Source: an uncultured Clostridia bacterium | GTDB taxonomy: Bacteria; Bacillota; Clostridia; Christensenellales; Aristaeellaceae | NCBI GenBank assembly: GCA_946408995.1 | Contig: CAMJUL010000025.1 | Location: 1 to 47,831, forward strand | Direction of reading: 5' to 3' | DNA: 47,831 bases | Part shown: positions 34,401 to 43,152 of the stretch, in pieces | Position numbering within the stretch: the first letter of the stretch is position 1 | How the letters are laid out: each line of letters opens with the position of its first letter | The notes under the pieces: model-generated | Database searches by the model: none | Told to the model about the DNA's origin: nothing | What the model saw: only the letters and a program-made list of their open reading frames with translations | Position numbers and translations under genes: made by a program

Positions 34401-37400
34401 GGCAGGGCGGAAACCACCCGGAAGGCGAAGGCCGCGGTCCCCGTCGGCGCGTAGAGATAATTGAACGCGCAGGGCAGAGGCGGCAGGACATCAAAGACGA
34501 TGTTTCCCTTCCCGTCATCCACGGCGTTCACCTCGAGGCTCGCTTCCTCCGGGCCCTGTACGCCGCCGGGCAGCCCGCCGGCCAAACGGACAAGGTAGTC
34601 CGCTGTGCCTGCGGCCGTGAAGGGGATCTCCTCAAAGACGCAGACGCCCTCGGCGTCCGCCGCGGCGCTCGACAGGACTTCCCCGTCCCGCAGCAGTTCG
34701 TAAACAAATTCACCGGCCTTTGCTTCCCGGCCGCTCAGCTTCGCATGGACAGCGATGCGCAGCGCACCTTTCGCCTCATAGGCATACTGGAACGCCGCTT
34801 CGCCGCCGCAGGCGATCTCCATGGTCCCTTTTCCGTCATCGCGGACCTCAAGGGTCAACGGGAAGCTCCCATCGCTTTCAAGCTTCAGGCCGTTCCCGTC
34901 CCCGTTCAGGGCGCGGACCTCATAGAAACGCTCCCCGGCATCCTCCGCGCCGAAGACAAGGGGGTCGAAAACCACCCGGCCGGAAGCGTCGTTGGTCTTT
35001 TCATCCAGGACCGCTCCCTCCGAGAGCAGCGCAAAGGTGAACTCGCCCTCCTTCAGCGCCCGCCCCGTCAGGGTCACCCGCGCCTCGGGAAGGAAGGTGC
35101 CTTCGGCCTCATAACGGTTGGCAAAGACCGGCACTTCCTCCTCAAGGGCCGTCAGGGTCCCGTTTTGGTCGTCCGTAACGGAGACCCGGACCTCCTTTTC
35201 CGCTCTGTCCAGGGTATAGCCGGGCCTGTCCGCGTCCGTCAGCATCACGCGGTACACATGGGTCCCCACATCCTCATTGGTATAGGAAAGGGGATCAAAG
35301 ACGACCCTGCCGGAGGCGTCCGCCGCCTTTTCCTGCAGCCGGGTTTCCCCTTTAAACAGCGCCAGGGTAAACAGGCCCTCCTCCAGGGGGCGGCCCTGCA
35401 GGGTCACCCCCGCCTCGATGGCGATTTCGCCCGACGTACGGTAGGCCGCCCGGAATTCCGGGATCAGGCTTTCGTCGGTGTACCAGGCGATCTCCCCTGC
35501 CGCGTTCTTTTCCACGTGGACCGTCCAGGTGTGATCCACATCCTCCAGCGTCACGCCGGGGGCGGTGCTGCCGGCCTCCACCGTATACTGGTGCTCGCCC
35601 ACATCCTCCTCCCGGTAATGGACCGGGGCAAATCGGGCGTATCCGTCGGCGTCGGTCAGCGCGGTGCTTACAACGTTTTCCCCCTCCTTCAGAAGGAACC
35701 CGGCGTCCTCCGCCCGGGCCGGACGGCCTTCCAGGAGGACGCGGAGTGCCGTCTCCATGCCGCCGGTCTGGGCCGAACGGGTTTCAAACGTTCTTTCCTC
35801 ACCGTTCCAGGTCACCTCCAGGACGCCCCGTCCGGTATCCGTAACGACAGCGGTCCCCTCCGCCTGGCGCGGATCCGGGATGACCTCCCCCGGGCACGCC
35901 GTCAGCCTGATCACGCAGGCATGCTCCCCGGTGTCCGCCAGGGTATATTCGACCGGCGGGAACTCAAACCGACCGTCCGGTCCGTTTTCGGCCTCGGCCA
36001 CCAAAGTGTCTTTTTCAAACAGGCCGGCCCTGAAGGTGCCTGCCGCGGGGGTTTTCCCGTCCAAGAGAACCCAAGCCCCGCATTTCAATTCGCCCCGGGC
36101 CGAATAAACGGCGCTGAAAGCCAGGTCCCCGGCGCCGGCGGAAGCGGAGGCCTCCATGTGGCCGTCCCCGCGGTCCGTCAGGAATACCTTGAAGGGGATC
36201 TCCGTACGGTCCGCCTGAATACCGCCGCTCTCCCCCATGTTTTCAAGGACGGCCTTCATCTCCAGGGTCCCCTTTTCCGTCAGGGCGCCATCGGACGAAC
36301 GCAGATCCTCGTTATCAAATACCATTGGGCTCAGCACCACTTTGCCCGCGGCGTCGTTTTGCCCTTCCGCCAGCAGCTTCCCGTCCTTCATGATGCGCAC
36401 GGCAAAAGCCCCCTCCGTCAGGGGTTTCCCGCTCAGGGAGACGGAGGAAGACAGCATCAGCGTACCCCGGGTCAGGTACCTGTTGACAAAGACCACAGGG
36501 TCCTTCTGCGCCTGGATCTGAAGGGTTCCGTCCCCGTTGTCCGAAACCGTCACCGTCAGCGGCTGCATGGATCTATCCATTTCGATCCCGCTGGCGGGGG
36601 TGCCCACCTGCCTGACGGTATAGGTGTGGGTCCCCACATCCGCGATGGTATAGGCAAAGGGCCGGAAGGCCACTGTCCCGTCTGGGCTGTTGGCCTGGGT
36701 CTTGACGATCTTTCCGTATTCCACCATCTCAAAGGTGAACTGGCCCTCCCTGAGCGCCGCGTCTTTCAGTTCTACCCGCACGTCCGGCGTGTAGATTCCC
36801 TCCGCGTTGTAGGTGCAGGAGAAGGAAAGGAACTTCATCCTGTCGCAGGTGGCGTTCAGCGTCCCGTCCCCGTTGTCGGACACATGGACCTCCATCTGGT
36901 ACTGGGTCCCGTCCCGGGTCACGCCGCTGGGGACCTCCTGAGACTGGACCACCGTATACTTCCTTGTGGCCCCCAGGTCCTTCCGGCTGTACTCCAGCGG
37001 CTCGAAAACGATCCGGCCGCTCAAATCGTTCTTTCCGGAGGACACGGGACGGTTTTCCCCGTCCAGGATGTAGAAGGTCATCTCCCCTTCCCTCAGGTCC
37101 CTGCCCTTCAGGGACACATAGGCCTCCAATTGGTAGGTGCCAAAGGGGGTATAGACAAAGGCGAAGGAATCAGGCCTGTTGCGCAGAAAGGCGCTCAGCT
37201 GGCCCCGTCCGTTGTCGCTGACCTCCACCACAATGTTGAAGCCGTTCCGGTCGCTCTCCACGGAGAACGCGGGCATTTCGCCGGGGCGGACCACGTAGGT
37301 ATGGGTCCCGATGTCCCGCACGCCGTACTCGATGCGTTCAAAGGCGACATGGCCGGCGGGATCCGCCCAGGCCTCCTGCAGAAGGGTGCTGTTTTCATAA

Positions 37401-39589
37401 AGACGGAAGGAGAACTCCCCCTCCCGGATCTCCCTGCCCACCAGGTCGATATCAAAGGACAGCGATACGGAGCCGGAAGCCTGGTACCCGTTTTCAAAGG
37501 TGAGGCGTCCGTTGGGGGAATCCAGCACCACGTAATCCGCCTGCATGGTCCCGTCCCCGTTGTCCTTTACCTGGGCGTTCAGGGTATAGACCGTCTCGTC
37601 CATACGGACGCCGCTGGCGATGGAAAGATCCTGCCGGACCGTATAGGTATGCTCTCCCTCGTCCCCGGCGTGATAGACGATGTCCGGGAACACGAGGAGC
37701 CCGTCCTCCCGGTTCACCGTGGAGGAAACCAGACGGTCCCCTTCCAGAATGTCAAAGCTGAACTGGCCTTCCCTAAGCTGCCCCTGGGTCAGGGAAAGGA
37801 AGCCCTCCACCATGATCCTTCCCGTGGCCTTGTAGACATGGGTAAAGGTCAGCGAGGACGCCTCGGGGATGAAGGAGGCGTTGATCTTGCCAAGGCCGTT
37901 CTCGGTCAGGGTCACCCAAACGGGGATCTCCCCCGCGTCCGGAACAATGCCCGCGGGAAGGGCGTCCCCGTTGGTCAGGCGAAGGGTATACGCCCGCCGG
38001 CTGGAGCGATGGGCGGCGCCCATGCCTTCCCGTACGTCCTTCAGGGTATAGTCCAGGTGGAACACCGCAAGGCCGTTTTCGTCGCTGGCCTGCTCCGCGA
38101 CCAGGGTCTCCCCGTCAAACAGGCCGTATACAAATTCTCCGTCCGTCATGTCCTTCCCCGTCAAAACCGAGGCGACGGGCAGATCCAGGCTGCCATAGGC
38201 AGCATACCCGTTGACGATCTCAAGGGGCTCCGCCTGCACCGCTTCCAGGACCCCGTGGCCCAGGTCCGTGACCATGACGCGGACCTCATGCGCGGCAAGG
38301 TCGTACTCGACGCCGCCCACGTTCCCCTCTTCCTGCGTGACAGTATAAACGTGCTCCCCCACATCCTCGGCGCCGTAGCGGAGGGCGGGGAAGGCGAAGG
38401 CGCCGCCGCTCACCGTTTTCGCGCGGCCAATGACCTGCCCGTTTTCGGACAGGGTCAGGGCAAACTCATCCTCCCAGGCCGTATTGTACCGGCCGGGCAA
38501 AAGCACCTTTCCCTCCACGGTGCATTCGCCCGCGGCCGCGTAGGGGTTTTCAAACACACAAACAAGGGGGGCCGCCGCGTCCGAAGAAGTCCAGGAGCGC
38601 GCCACCAGAGCGCCGTCCCGGCTTTCCTCCGCGGTGCCCATTTCCTCCTCCCCCTGCTCCCCGAGCCGGGTGAGGACAGCTTCCCGCACGGACTGCCACT
38701 CCTGTCCGTTCCATTCCCAGGGGGAGGTGCTCAGGCGCAGGGCATACCGGGTGCTGTCCGCCGTCAGTCCGCCGCCGGTTTGCTCCAGCTGACGGATCGT
38801 CCACTGTCTGCCGTCCTCCATCCGGGGCAGCACCGGACGCAGCGCGAAGACCGCGCGTCCGTCTTCCCCGCAGGGCGCCTGCGAAACGATGTTCCCATCC
38901 CCGTCCGTCAGGACGAACATCGCGTCTCCCTTCTCCAGCACGGGGGCCTTCGTTTCCACCTTTACCTCCACAGGCAGAGGCAGGGAAACAAACCCGCTTT
39001 CCGTCAGCGGGAACTGCCAGGAGGTATCCCCCACGGACCAGTCCGCGCTGCTCAGGGGATGGATGCCGCGGTAGACCTCTCCCTCCGGGAGAGCCGCCCA
39101 ATCGGTTTCCAGGGCCAGGGACACCGTCACCTGCGCCTCCCGGTACCCGGACAGATCAAAGGAAAAGACCACGGTCCATTTTCCGTCCGCGTTCCGGGTC
39201 GCCTGGATCTCCTTCCCGGAAAGCTCCCTGCACTGGTACACCACCGTATCGGCCCCGATGCTGTGGTCCGCCTCAAACAGATAACGCTTCTCCCCGTCCG
39301 ACAGTTCAAAGCGCAGGCTGCTTTCCACCACGGAAAAGCGCCAGTCCTGCGCAACGAACCTTTCGTCCACGGTCCATTCGCTGCCGGAGCCCGGCGCCAG
39401 GGTCAGTCTTGCGTTTTCCCCCATCAGCGCCGAGGGGATCTGAAGAAGGACCCTGCTTTCCAGGGCGGATGATACCGGAGAGGCGAAGGCCTCCATGCGG
39501 ATTCCCTCCTGCGCAGCCGCAGCGCCTGTCATCAGCAGAATAAAGGCGGCAACAAGTCCGGCCAGCCACCCACATGTATGTCTCTTCAT
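31421..39589 (-). CDS. Giant surface protein with Spy0128/FctA-like repeats
   Basis: A 2722-residue exported protein. A signal peptide (about 1-26) and a unique N-terminal region of some 330 residues are followed by about 18 tandem domains of 105-125 residues. Each domain follows a pattern like LxGRxLxEGxFxFxLxExGxVLxxxxNDxxGxVxFxPxxYxxxDxGxHTYTVRQ, then DNGDGTL. This matches the FctA/Spy0128 pilin-type immunoglobulin fold, which in streptococci forms internal Lys-Asn isopeptide bonds. Cna_B-like domains lie near the C terminus. The end is a hydrophobic span (ILTYAGIGAGVLAIGAAVAALA) and RRRKKR, but no LPXTG motif precedes it, so membrane rather than sortase anchoring is likely. Met 39589 has GAGGAG upstream. 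Confidence 0.92.
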   Translation of the reverse strand: MKRHTCGWLAGLVAAFILLMTGAAAAQEGIRMEAFASPVSSALESRVLLQIPSALMGENARLTLAPGSGSEWTVDERFVAQDWRFSVVESSLRFELSDGEKRYLFEADHSIGADTVVYQCRELSGKEIQATRNADGKWTVVFSFDLSGYREAQVTVSLALETDWAALPEGEVYRGIHPLSSADWSVGDTSWQFPLTESGFVSLPLPVEVKVETKAPVLEKGDAMFVLTDGDGNIVSQAPCGEDGRAVFALRPVLPRMEDGRQWTIRQLEQTGGGLTADSTRYALRLSTSPWEWNGQEWQSVREAVLTRLGEQGEEEMGTAEESRDGALVARSWTSSDAAAPLVCVFENPYAAAGECTVEGKVLLPGRYNTAWEDEFALTLSENGQVIGRAKTVSGGAFAFPALRYGAEDVGEHVYTVTQEEGNVGGVEYDLAAHEVRVMVTDLGHGVLEAVQAEPLEIVNGYAAYGSLDLPVASVLTGKDMTDGEFVYGLFDGETLVAEQASDENGLAVFHLDYTLKDVREGMGAAHRSSRRAYTLRLTNGDALPAGIVPDAGEIPVWVTLTENGLGKINASFIPEASSLTFTHVYKATGRIMVEGFLSLTQGQLREGQFSFDILEGDRLVSSTVNREDGLLVFPDIVYHAGDEGEHTYTVRQDLSIASGVRMDETVYTLNAQVKDNGDGTMQADYVVLDSPNGRLTFENGYQASGSVSLSFDIDLVGREIREGEFSFRLYENSTLLQEAWADPAGHVAFERIEYGVRDIGTHTYVVRPGEMPAFSVESDRNGFNIVVEVSDNGRGQLSAFLRNRPDSFAFVYTPFGTYQLEAYVSLKGRDLREGEMTFYILDGENRPVSSGKNDLSGRIVFEPLEYSRKDLGATRKYTVVQSQEVPSGVTRDGTQYQMEVHVSDNGDGTLNATCDRMKFLSFSCTYNAEGIYTPDVRVELKDAALREGQFTFEMVEYGKIVKTQANSPDGTVAFRPFAYTIADVGTHTYTVRQVGTPASGIEMDRSMQPLTVTVSDNGDGTLQIQAQKDPVVFVNRYLTRGTLMLSSSVSLSGKPLTEGAFAVRIMKDGKLLAEGQNDAAGKVVLSPMVFDNEDLRSSDGALTEKGTLEMKAVLENMGESGGIQADRTEIPFKVFLTDRGDGHMEASASAGAGDLAFSAVYSARGELKCGAWVLLDGKTPAAGTFRAGLFEKDTLVAEAENGPDGRFEFPPVEYTLADTGEHACVIRLTACPGEVIPDPRQAEGTAVVTDTGRGVLEVTWNGEERTFETRSAQTGGMETALRVLLEGRPARAEDAGFLLKEGENVVSTALTDADGYARFAPVHYREEDVGEHQYTVEAGSTAPGVTLEDVDHTWTVHVEKNAAGEIAWYTDESLIPEFRAAYRTSGEIAIEAGVTLQGRPLEEGLFTLALFKGETRLQEKAADASGRVVFDPLSYTNEDVGTHVYRVMLTDADRPGYTLDRAEKEVRVSVTDDQNGTLTALEEEVPVFANRYEAEGTFLPEARVTLTGRALKEGEFTFALLSEGAVLDEKTNDASGRVVFDPLVFGAEDAGERFYEVRALNGDGNGLKLESDGSFPLTLEVRDDGKGTMEIACGGEAAFQYAYEAKGALRIAVHAKLSGREAKAGEFVYELLRDGEVLSSAAADAEGVCVFEEIPFTAAGTADYLVRLAGGLPGGVQGPEEASLEVNAVDDGKGNIVFDVLPPLPCAFNYLYAPTGTAAFAFRVVSALPMAGGEYLVSVTDERGRTYTAVNEADGSVLFNPIVYSLEDVGEHTYTVRQEKGDLGGVVYDETVYRVPVRVTEEADGRLSCSFHTGNIVFVNGYRASGTWTCRAKVNLKGMDPEKAGVTLTLTQDGQAVSEASVDEDGSAVFAPVTFTQEDAGTREYRIYASSRMYSRLVSDEEGTPVRVTVEDQGDGTLRFIEGPVPEVSLSYESAGHASIEVMALLEGRPVRAEEFRFALYEGNTLLDTARADETGRAAFEVFYETGEEGSHTYTIRQLTPDAQNVRWEDKPLEVQALVEDAGNGEMNVTLTYPEGGAVYRNLYTATGSVQVRGSVTLTGKQLKEGQFAFGLYRDDTLLSRAFNDADGNVVFPDVELTRDDGDIVAFEVSQIPGNEAGITYDETAYPVLVRILDSGDGVLTASYAALPAFRNSYGAAGEAVLSARINLVGRKLAAGSFSVTLSENGKVLQEKQNDEEGTVLFDPLVYTLNDVGVHVYEAHESSTQENGVPLETESREIRVEVADDGSGRLKVSVSGNSPEFKNIYTAQTPLTVRARVMGIVPEMEKTVHLTLKDAGGNELQTIEAGNGVHSFSPLLFTQDDTGKQFVYIVTCADVETAYTLRATVSEGKDGGLDVATEILGPEGPVDSIQFVIEQTVSLTVRASGAEEAVRFTVVLEQDGSRLKGDYPVEGAAESSVISGGKITLDRNGAAVIRGLPYGCSYQVTCDAVPRYEATAESASGVLKKQGTCDFDLKLARTTFAVKSIWYDEEGNRKEETVDADRWTLYADGQETGYVFRFNGSEYIVEGLTLGGAQGGETVYSAKLTPPDNTEVTYMNAGVHEDETDALYKNGVAVVRDGATFRVRIRFSAGTDEEGVPMYTYRPVTGTLYREDGQTVSVTMNPDENGWCVLSDIDKEQEYYLIPSGVEGYTAVYRNSREYGNVTTRVYDGGTVTFAPGHQGPGRGQILTYAGIGAGVLAIGAAVAALARRRKKRSSSGEQDS

Positions 39590-39682
39590 GTCTTTTGTCT
39601 CCTCACACCGACGGCGGGAGCACGCCAGCGTTCCGGCCCCGGCAAACGCTCCCCCGCTCTGATAAATCAATATACTGTTTTG

Positions 39683-39711
39683 ATTTTATCATGAAGTTCC
39701 GATTATCTCAA
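39683..39711 (-). promoter_or_regulatory. Promoter of the giant surface protein gene
   Basis: On the minus strand, TTGAGA (39711-39706), a 17-base spacer and TAAAAT (39688-39683), about 95 bases before the start codon. Confidence 0.7.
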
Positions 39712-39751
39712 GCTTTTCCTTGCTCCCGGGGGTATGCGGCGGGAAAAAATA

Positions 39752-39760
39752 TGGTATACT
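39752..39760 (+). promoter_or_regulatory. Candidate extended -10 promoter of the psuK-like gene
   Basis: TGGTATACT is an extended -10 element. No good -35 is found at 16-18 bases. It is the only candidate before the rightward psuK-tmk-mnmA run. Confidence 0.4.
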
Positions 39761-39840
39761 GGTTCCGTCGGCGCCGCCTGACGCGGCGCCGGAGACAGAA
39801 CGGTCCTCCTGGCGGGACCGGGATGAAAGGGGCGTTGGAT

Positions 39841-40698
39841 ATGCGTTTCCTCGCGGCCGGCGGGGTCAATCTGGACATTCTCGGGCAGCCGCTGTGTGAT
39901 CTGAAACTGCGCGATTCCAACCCCGGCACCGTCACCCTGCGTGCGGGGGGCGTCTGTCACAACATCGCCCTGGAGCTTGTCCGACAGGGCCATACCGTAC
40001 ACCTTGTGACCTGCCTTGGCAGCGGCCCGGCCGGGCACCTGCTGGAAAACCTCTGCCGTGATGAGGGCATCGATCTGTCCCACAGCCTGTGCACGTCGGG
40101 CGCACCCGGGATGTACCTGTGCCTTCACGAGCACACGGGGGACATGCTCTGCGCCGTCAATGACATGCGCACTCTGGAGGCCCTGACCCCGCAGGAGATC
40201 CTCGACCGCCTGGGGAAAATGCCGCCGGCGGACGCGCTGGTGCTGGACTGCAACCTGCGGGAGGATACCCTGTGCGCCGCAGCCGCCTTTGCCCGGGGAC
40301 GTCTGCCCCTGTTTCTGGATCCGGTCTCCACCTTCAAGGCGCCAAGGTGCAGGCGCATCCTGAGATATCTGGACATCCTCAAGCCCAACCGCATGGAGGC
40401 GGAAGCCCTGACCGGCTTCCCAAACCCCGCCGACAGCGCCCGCGCCTTGGTGGATCTGGGCGTCAGAAGGGTCTTTGTATCCCTGGGGGCCGAGGGCGTG
40501 TATTACGCGGACGCTTCCGGCGGCGGCCTGTGCCCGGCCGTACCGCTGGACTTTGGCACGCCGCTCACCGGCGCGGGGGATGCCCTGTGCGGCGGCATCC
40601 TCCTGGCTTATCTGCAGCGCAGGTCCACCGCCGAATGCGCTGCCCACGGAGTGCGCTGCGCGGCCAGGAAGCTGCGCGAGGCCGCCCGACAAACCTGA
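39841..40698 (+). CDS. psuK: PfkB-family kinase, pseudouridine kinase-like
   Basis: A 285-residue ribokinase-superfamily enzyme. The N terminus (GGVNLDILGQPLCDLKLRDSNPGTVTLRAGGVCHNIA) closely follows pseudouridine kinases, in which DSNPG and GGVxRNIA contact the nucleoside. The catalytic anion-hole motif is TGAGDA (243-248) with Asp247. AAAGGGG precedes ATG 39841. A PsuG pseudouridine-5'-phosphate glycosidase usually accompanies PsuK, but none is found here. Ribokinase-like activity on another nucleoside remains possible. It is 28 bases ahead of the HAD-Tmk gene, suggesting co-transcription. Confidence 0.8.
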   Translation: MRFLAAGGVNLDILGQPLCDLKLRDSNPGTVTLRAGGVCHNIALELVRQGHTVHLVTCLGSGPAGHLLENLCRDEGIDLSHSLCTSGAPGMYLCLHEHTGDMLCAVNDMRTLEALTPQEILDRLGKMPPADALVLDCNLREDTLCAAAAFARGRLPLFLDPVSTFKAPRCRRILRYLDILKPNRMEAEALTGFPNPADSARALVDLGVRRVFVSLGAEGVYYADASGGGLCPAVPLDFGTPLTGAGDALCGGILLAYLQRRSTAECAAHGVRCAARKLREAARQT

Positions 40699-40726
40699 CG
40701 AAAGGAACGCTCCAGCGTAAAACGCC

Positions 40727-42016
40727 ATGAAATACACCACCGTTATTTTCGACCTGGACGGCACCCTGACCGATTCCAGGGAAGGCATTGTCAATTCCAT
40801 CCGCTACTCCCTGGAGAAAGAAGGGGTCCCCTGCCCGCCGGAGGAGACCCTGCAGCTGTTTTTGGGTCCGCCCCTGGCGGAAAGCTACATGCGCTACTGC
40901 GGCATGGATGAGGAGCAGGCCGCACGGACCACCGAATACTACAGGGAGCGCTACGTGCCCACCGGACTCCTTGAAAACGCCGTTTACCCCGGCATCCGTC
41001 ACCTGCTCAAAGGGCTCAGGCAGCGGGGCGTGTATCTTGGCGTCGCCACCGGGAAGCCCCTCAACGCCACCGCCCTCATTCTGAAGCATTTTCACCTGGA
41101 CACCTTCTTTGACGCCGTTGCCTGCCCGGAGCTGACGGACCTTCACGCCGACAAGGCCGTCCTGATCCGCCGGGTGCTTTCCCGGCTGCCGGAAAGCGCG
41201 TCCCGCAGCGTCCTGATGGTGGGCGACATCGACGGCGACATTCTGGGCGGGAAGCGGGCCGGTACGGATACCTGCGCCGCCCTCTGGGGCTATGGTCAAA
41301 AGGACGCCATCGCAAAGGCCGCCCCGGATTACGCCCTGTCCTCCCCCTGGGAGGTGTGCAGCCTGCTCCTGGAGGAGAAGGCCCCGCCCCGGGGCTGCTT
41401 CATCACCCTGGAGGGGGTGGACGGCTGCGGCAAAACCACCCAACAGAAGCTCCTGGCCGGTCGGCTGGCCCGCTTCGGCTTTGAGACCGTCCTGACCCGG
41501 GAGCCCGGGGGCTGTCCCCTGGCCGAAAGCATCCGCGGCCTGCTTCTGACCAAGGAGGATACCGGCATGTGCCCCGAAACCGAGGCGCTGCTGTTCGCCG
41601 CGGCCCGCACCCAGCACCTAAAGGATACCATCCTGCCCGCCCTCACGCGGGGGGCGACGGTCCTCTGCGACCGGTATCTGGACTCTTCCCTGGTCTATCA
41701 GGGCTGCGGCCGGGGCCTCGGGGAGGACTGGATCAGGCAGATCAACCGTTCCGCCTGCCGGGAAGGCCTTCCGGACCTGACGCTGTACCTGCGCATGGAC
41801 CCGAAGGAAGCCCTTCTCCGGCGCGGCGCCGATTCCGTGCCGGACCGCATCGAGCGGGCCGGAGACACCTTCTTTGAAAAGAACAGCCGGGCCTTCGAGG
41901 CCCTGGCCGGGGGCGGCGGACGATACAGGACCGTGGACGCCTCCGGCACCCCCCGGGAGGTATCGGACCGGATCTTTGATCTGGTCCTGCCTTTCCTGGA
42001 AGCGCGTTTTTCCTGA
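40727..42016 (+). CDS. tmk: HAD phosphatase - thymidylate kinase fusion
   Basis: A 429-residue bifunctional protein. Residues 1-210 are a HAD-IA hydrolase of the phosphoglycolate phosphatase/5'-nucleotidase type: FDLDGTLTDS with nucleophile Asp9 and Asp11, a GPPLAESY cap motif, ATGKP, and the acidic VGDIDGDILGGK. Residues 224-429 are a full thymidylate kinase: P-loop GVDGCGKT (230-237), TREPGG (257-262), DRYLDSSLVYQG (315-326) and a lid rich in Arg. The frame runs through the junction (LLLEEKAPPRGCFITLEG) without a break. The kinase half makes dTDP from dTMP. The role of the phosphatase half is unknown. mnmA follows after 38 bases. Confidence 0.93.
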   Translation: MKYTTVIFDLDGTLTDSREGIVNSIRYSLEKEGVPCPPEETLQLFLGPPLAESYMRYCGMDEEQAARTTEYYRERYVPTGLLENAVYPGIRHLLKGLRQRGVYLGVATGKPLNATALILKHFHLDTFFDAVACPELTDLHADKAVLIRRVLSRLPESASRSVLMVGDIDGDILGGKRAGTDTCAALWGYGQKDAIAKAAPDYALSSPWEVCSLLLEEKAPPRGCFITLEGVDGCGKTTQQKLLAGRLARFGFETVLTREPGGCPLAESIRGLLLTKEDTGMCPETEALLFAAARTQHLKDTILPALTRGATVLCDRYLDSSLVYQGCGRGLGEDWIRQINRSACREGLPDLTLYLRMDPKEALLRRGADSVPDRIERAGDTFFEKNSRAFEALAGGGGRYRTVDASGTPREVSDRIFDLVLPFLEARFS

Positions 42017-42054
42017 TCCCCTCCGGACCCCGAAACGGGAGAAAGCAATCATCC

Positions 42055-43152
42055 ATGAAAGTGGTTGTCGGGATGAGCGGCGGCGTGGATTCCTCTGTGG
42101 CCGCCCTGCTGCTCAAACAGGCCGGTCATGAAGTGATCGGCGTCTTTATGAAAAACTGGGAGGAAGAGGACGAAAACGGCGTTTGCCCCGCGGAACAGGA
42201 TTTCCGCGACGTGCGCGCCGTCTGCGACCGCATCGGCATTCCCTATTACAGCGTCAATTTCGCCAAGGAATACTGGGACCGGGTCTTTACCCTGTTCCTG
42301 GAGGAATACCGCAAGGGCCGCACCCCCAATCCGGACGTGCTCTGCAACCGGGAGATCAAGTTCCGGGCTTTCCTGGATTTTGCCCTCAAATTGGGGGCGG
42401 ACCGCCTGGCCACCGGGCATTTCGTCCGCACCAACGAAAACGGGGACCTGCTCAAGGGCGCCGACCCGGAAAAGGACCAGAGCTATTTCCTGTATATGCT
42501 CAAGCAATCCCAGCTGAAAAAGGCCCTGTTTCCGGTTGGCAGCCTCACCAAGGCGCAGGTGCGCGCCATTGCCCGGGAAAACGGCCTTCCCGTCAGCGAA
42601 AAAAAAGACTCCACCGGAGTCTGCTTTATCGGGGAAAGGAACTTCAAAAAATTTCTGCAGACCTATCTTCCGGCCTGTCCGGGGGACATGGTCACCCCGG
42701 AGGGGGAAACGGTGGGCCGCCATGACGGCCTGATGTATTATACCCTGGGCCAGCGGCGGGGCCTTGGCATCGGCGGCCGCGGGGACGGAAGAAGCTTTTT
42801 CGTGGTGGATAAGGACCTTGCCCATAACCGCCTCATCGTTGCCCAGGGGGAGGACCATCCCCTTTTGTATTCCATGGGCTGCGTCTGCACCGACGCCACC
42901 TTCATCGGGGACCCCCTTCCGGAGGGAAAGCCCCTAAGCCTGTGCTGCCGTTTCCGCTACCGGCAGAAGGACCAGCCGGTCACCGCTTTGCGCCGGGGGG
43001 ACCAGCTGATCCTCCGCTCCGCCACGCCTCAGCGTGCCCTCACCCCGGGCCAGAGCGCCGTTTTGTATGACGGGGACACGTGCCTGGGCGGCGGCATTAT
43101 TCAAACCATCCTCAGGACGGAGCAGGACGTGCCGGCAGCGGAACAGCGCTGA
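42055..43152 (+). CDS. mnmA: tRNA-specific 2-thiouridylase MnmA
   Basis: Thiolates U34 of tRNA-Lys, -Glu and -Gln using ATP and a relayed sulphur. The 365-residue chain has the PP-loop GMSGGVDSS (6-14), the first catalytic Cys97 in NPDVLCNREIKF and the second, Cys190, in STGVCFIGER. GHFVRT and KDQSYFLY are also family hallmarks. A GGGAG site lies upstream. The gene follows the HAD-Tmk gene on the same strand. No clear terminator follows. Instead, low-complexity DNA begins. Confidence 0.97.
   Translation: MKVVVGMSGGVDSSVAALLLKQAGHEVIGVFMKNWEEEDENGVCPAEQDFRDVRAVCDRIGIPYYSVNFAKEYWDRVFTLFLEEYRKGRTPNPDVLCNREIKFRAFLDFALKLGADRLATGHFVRTNENGDLLKGADPEKDQSYFLYMLKQSQLKKALFPVGSLTKAQVRAIARENGLPVSEKKDSTGVCFIGERNFKKFLQTYLPACPGDMVTPEGETVGRHDGLMYYTLGQRRGLGIGGRGDGRSFFVVDKDLAHNRLIVAQGEDHPLLYSMGCVCTDATFIGDPLPEGKPLSLCCRFRYRQKDQPVTALRRGDQLILRSATPQRALTPGQSAVLYDGDTCLGGGIIQTILRTEQDVPAAEQR

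Noticed and set aside
34271..39472. Open frame of 1733 codons opposite the giant surface protein
   Set aside because: It is an antisense shadow. The minus strand holds the repeated FctA-like pattern in one unbroken frame.
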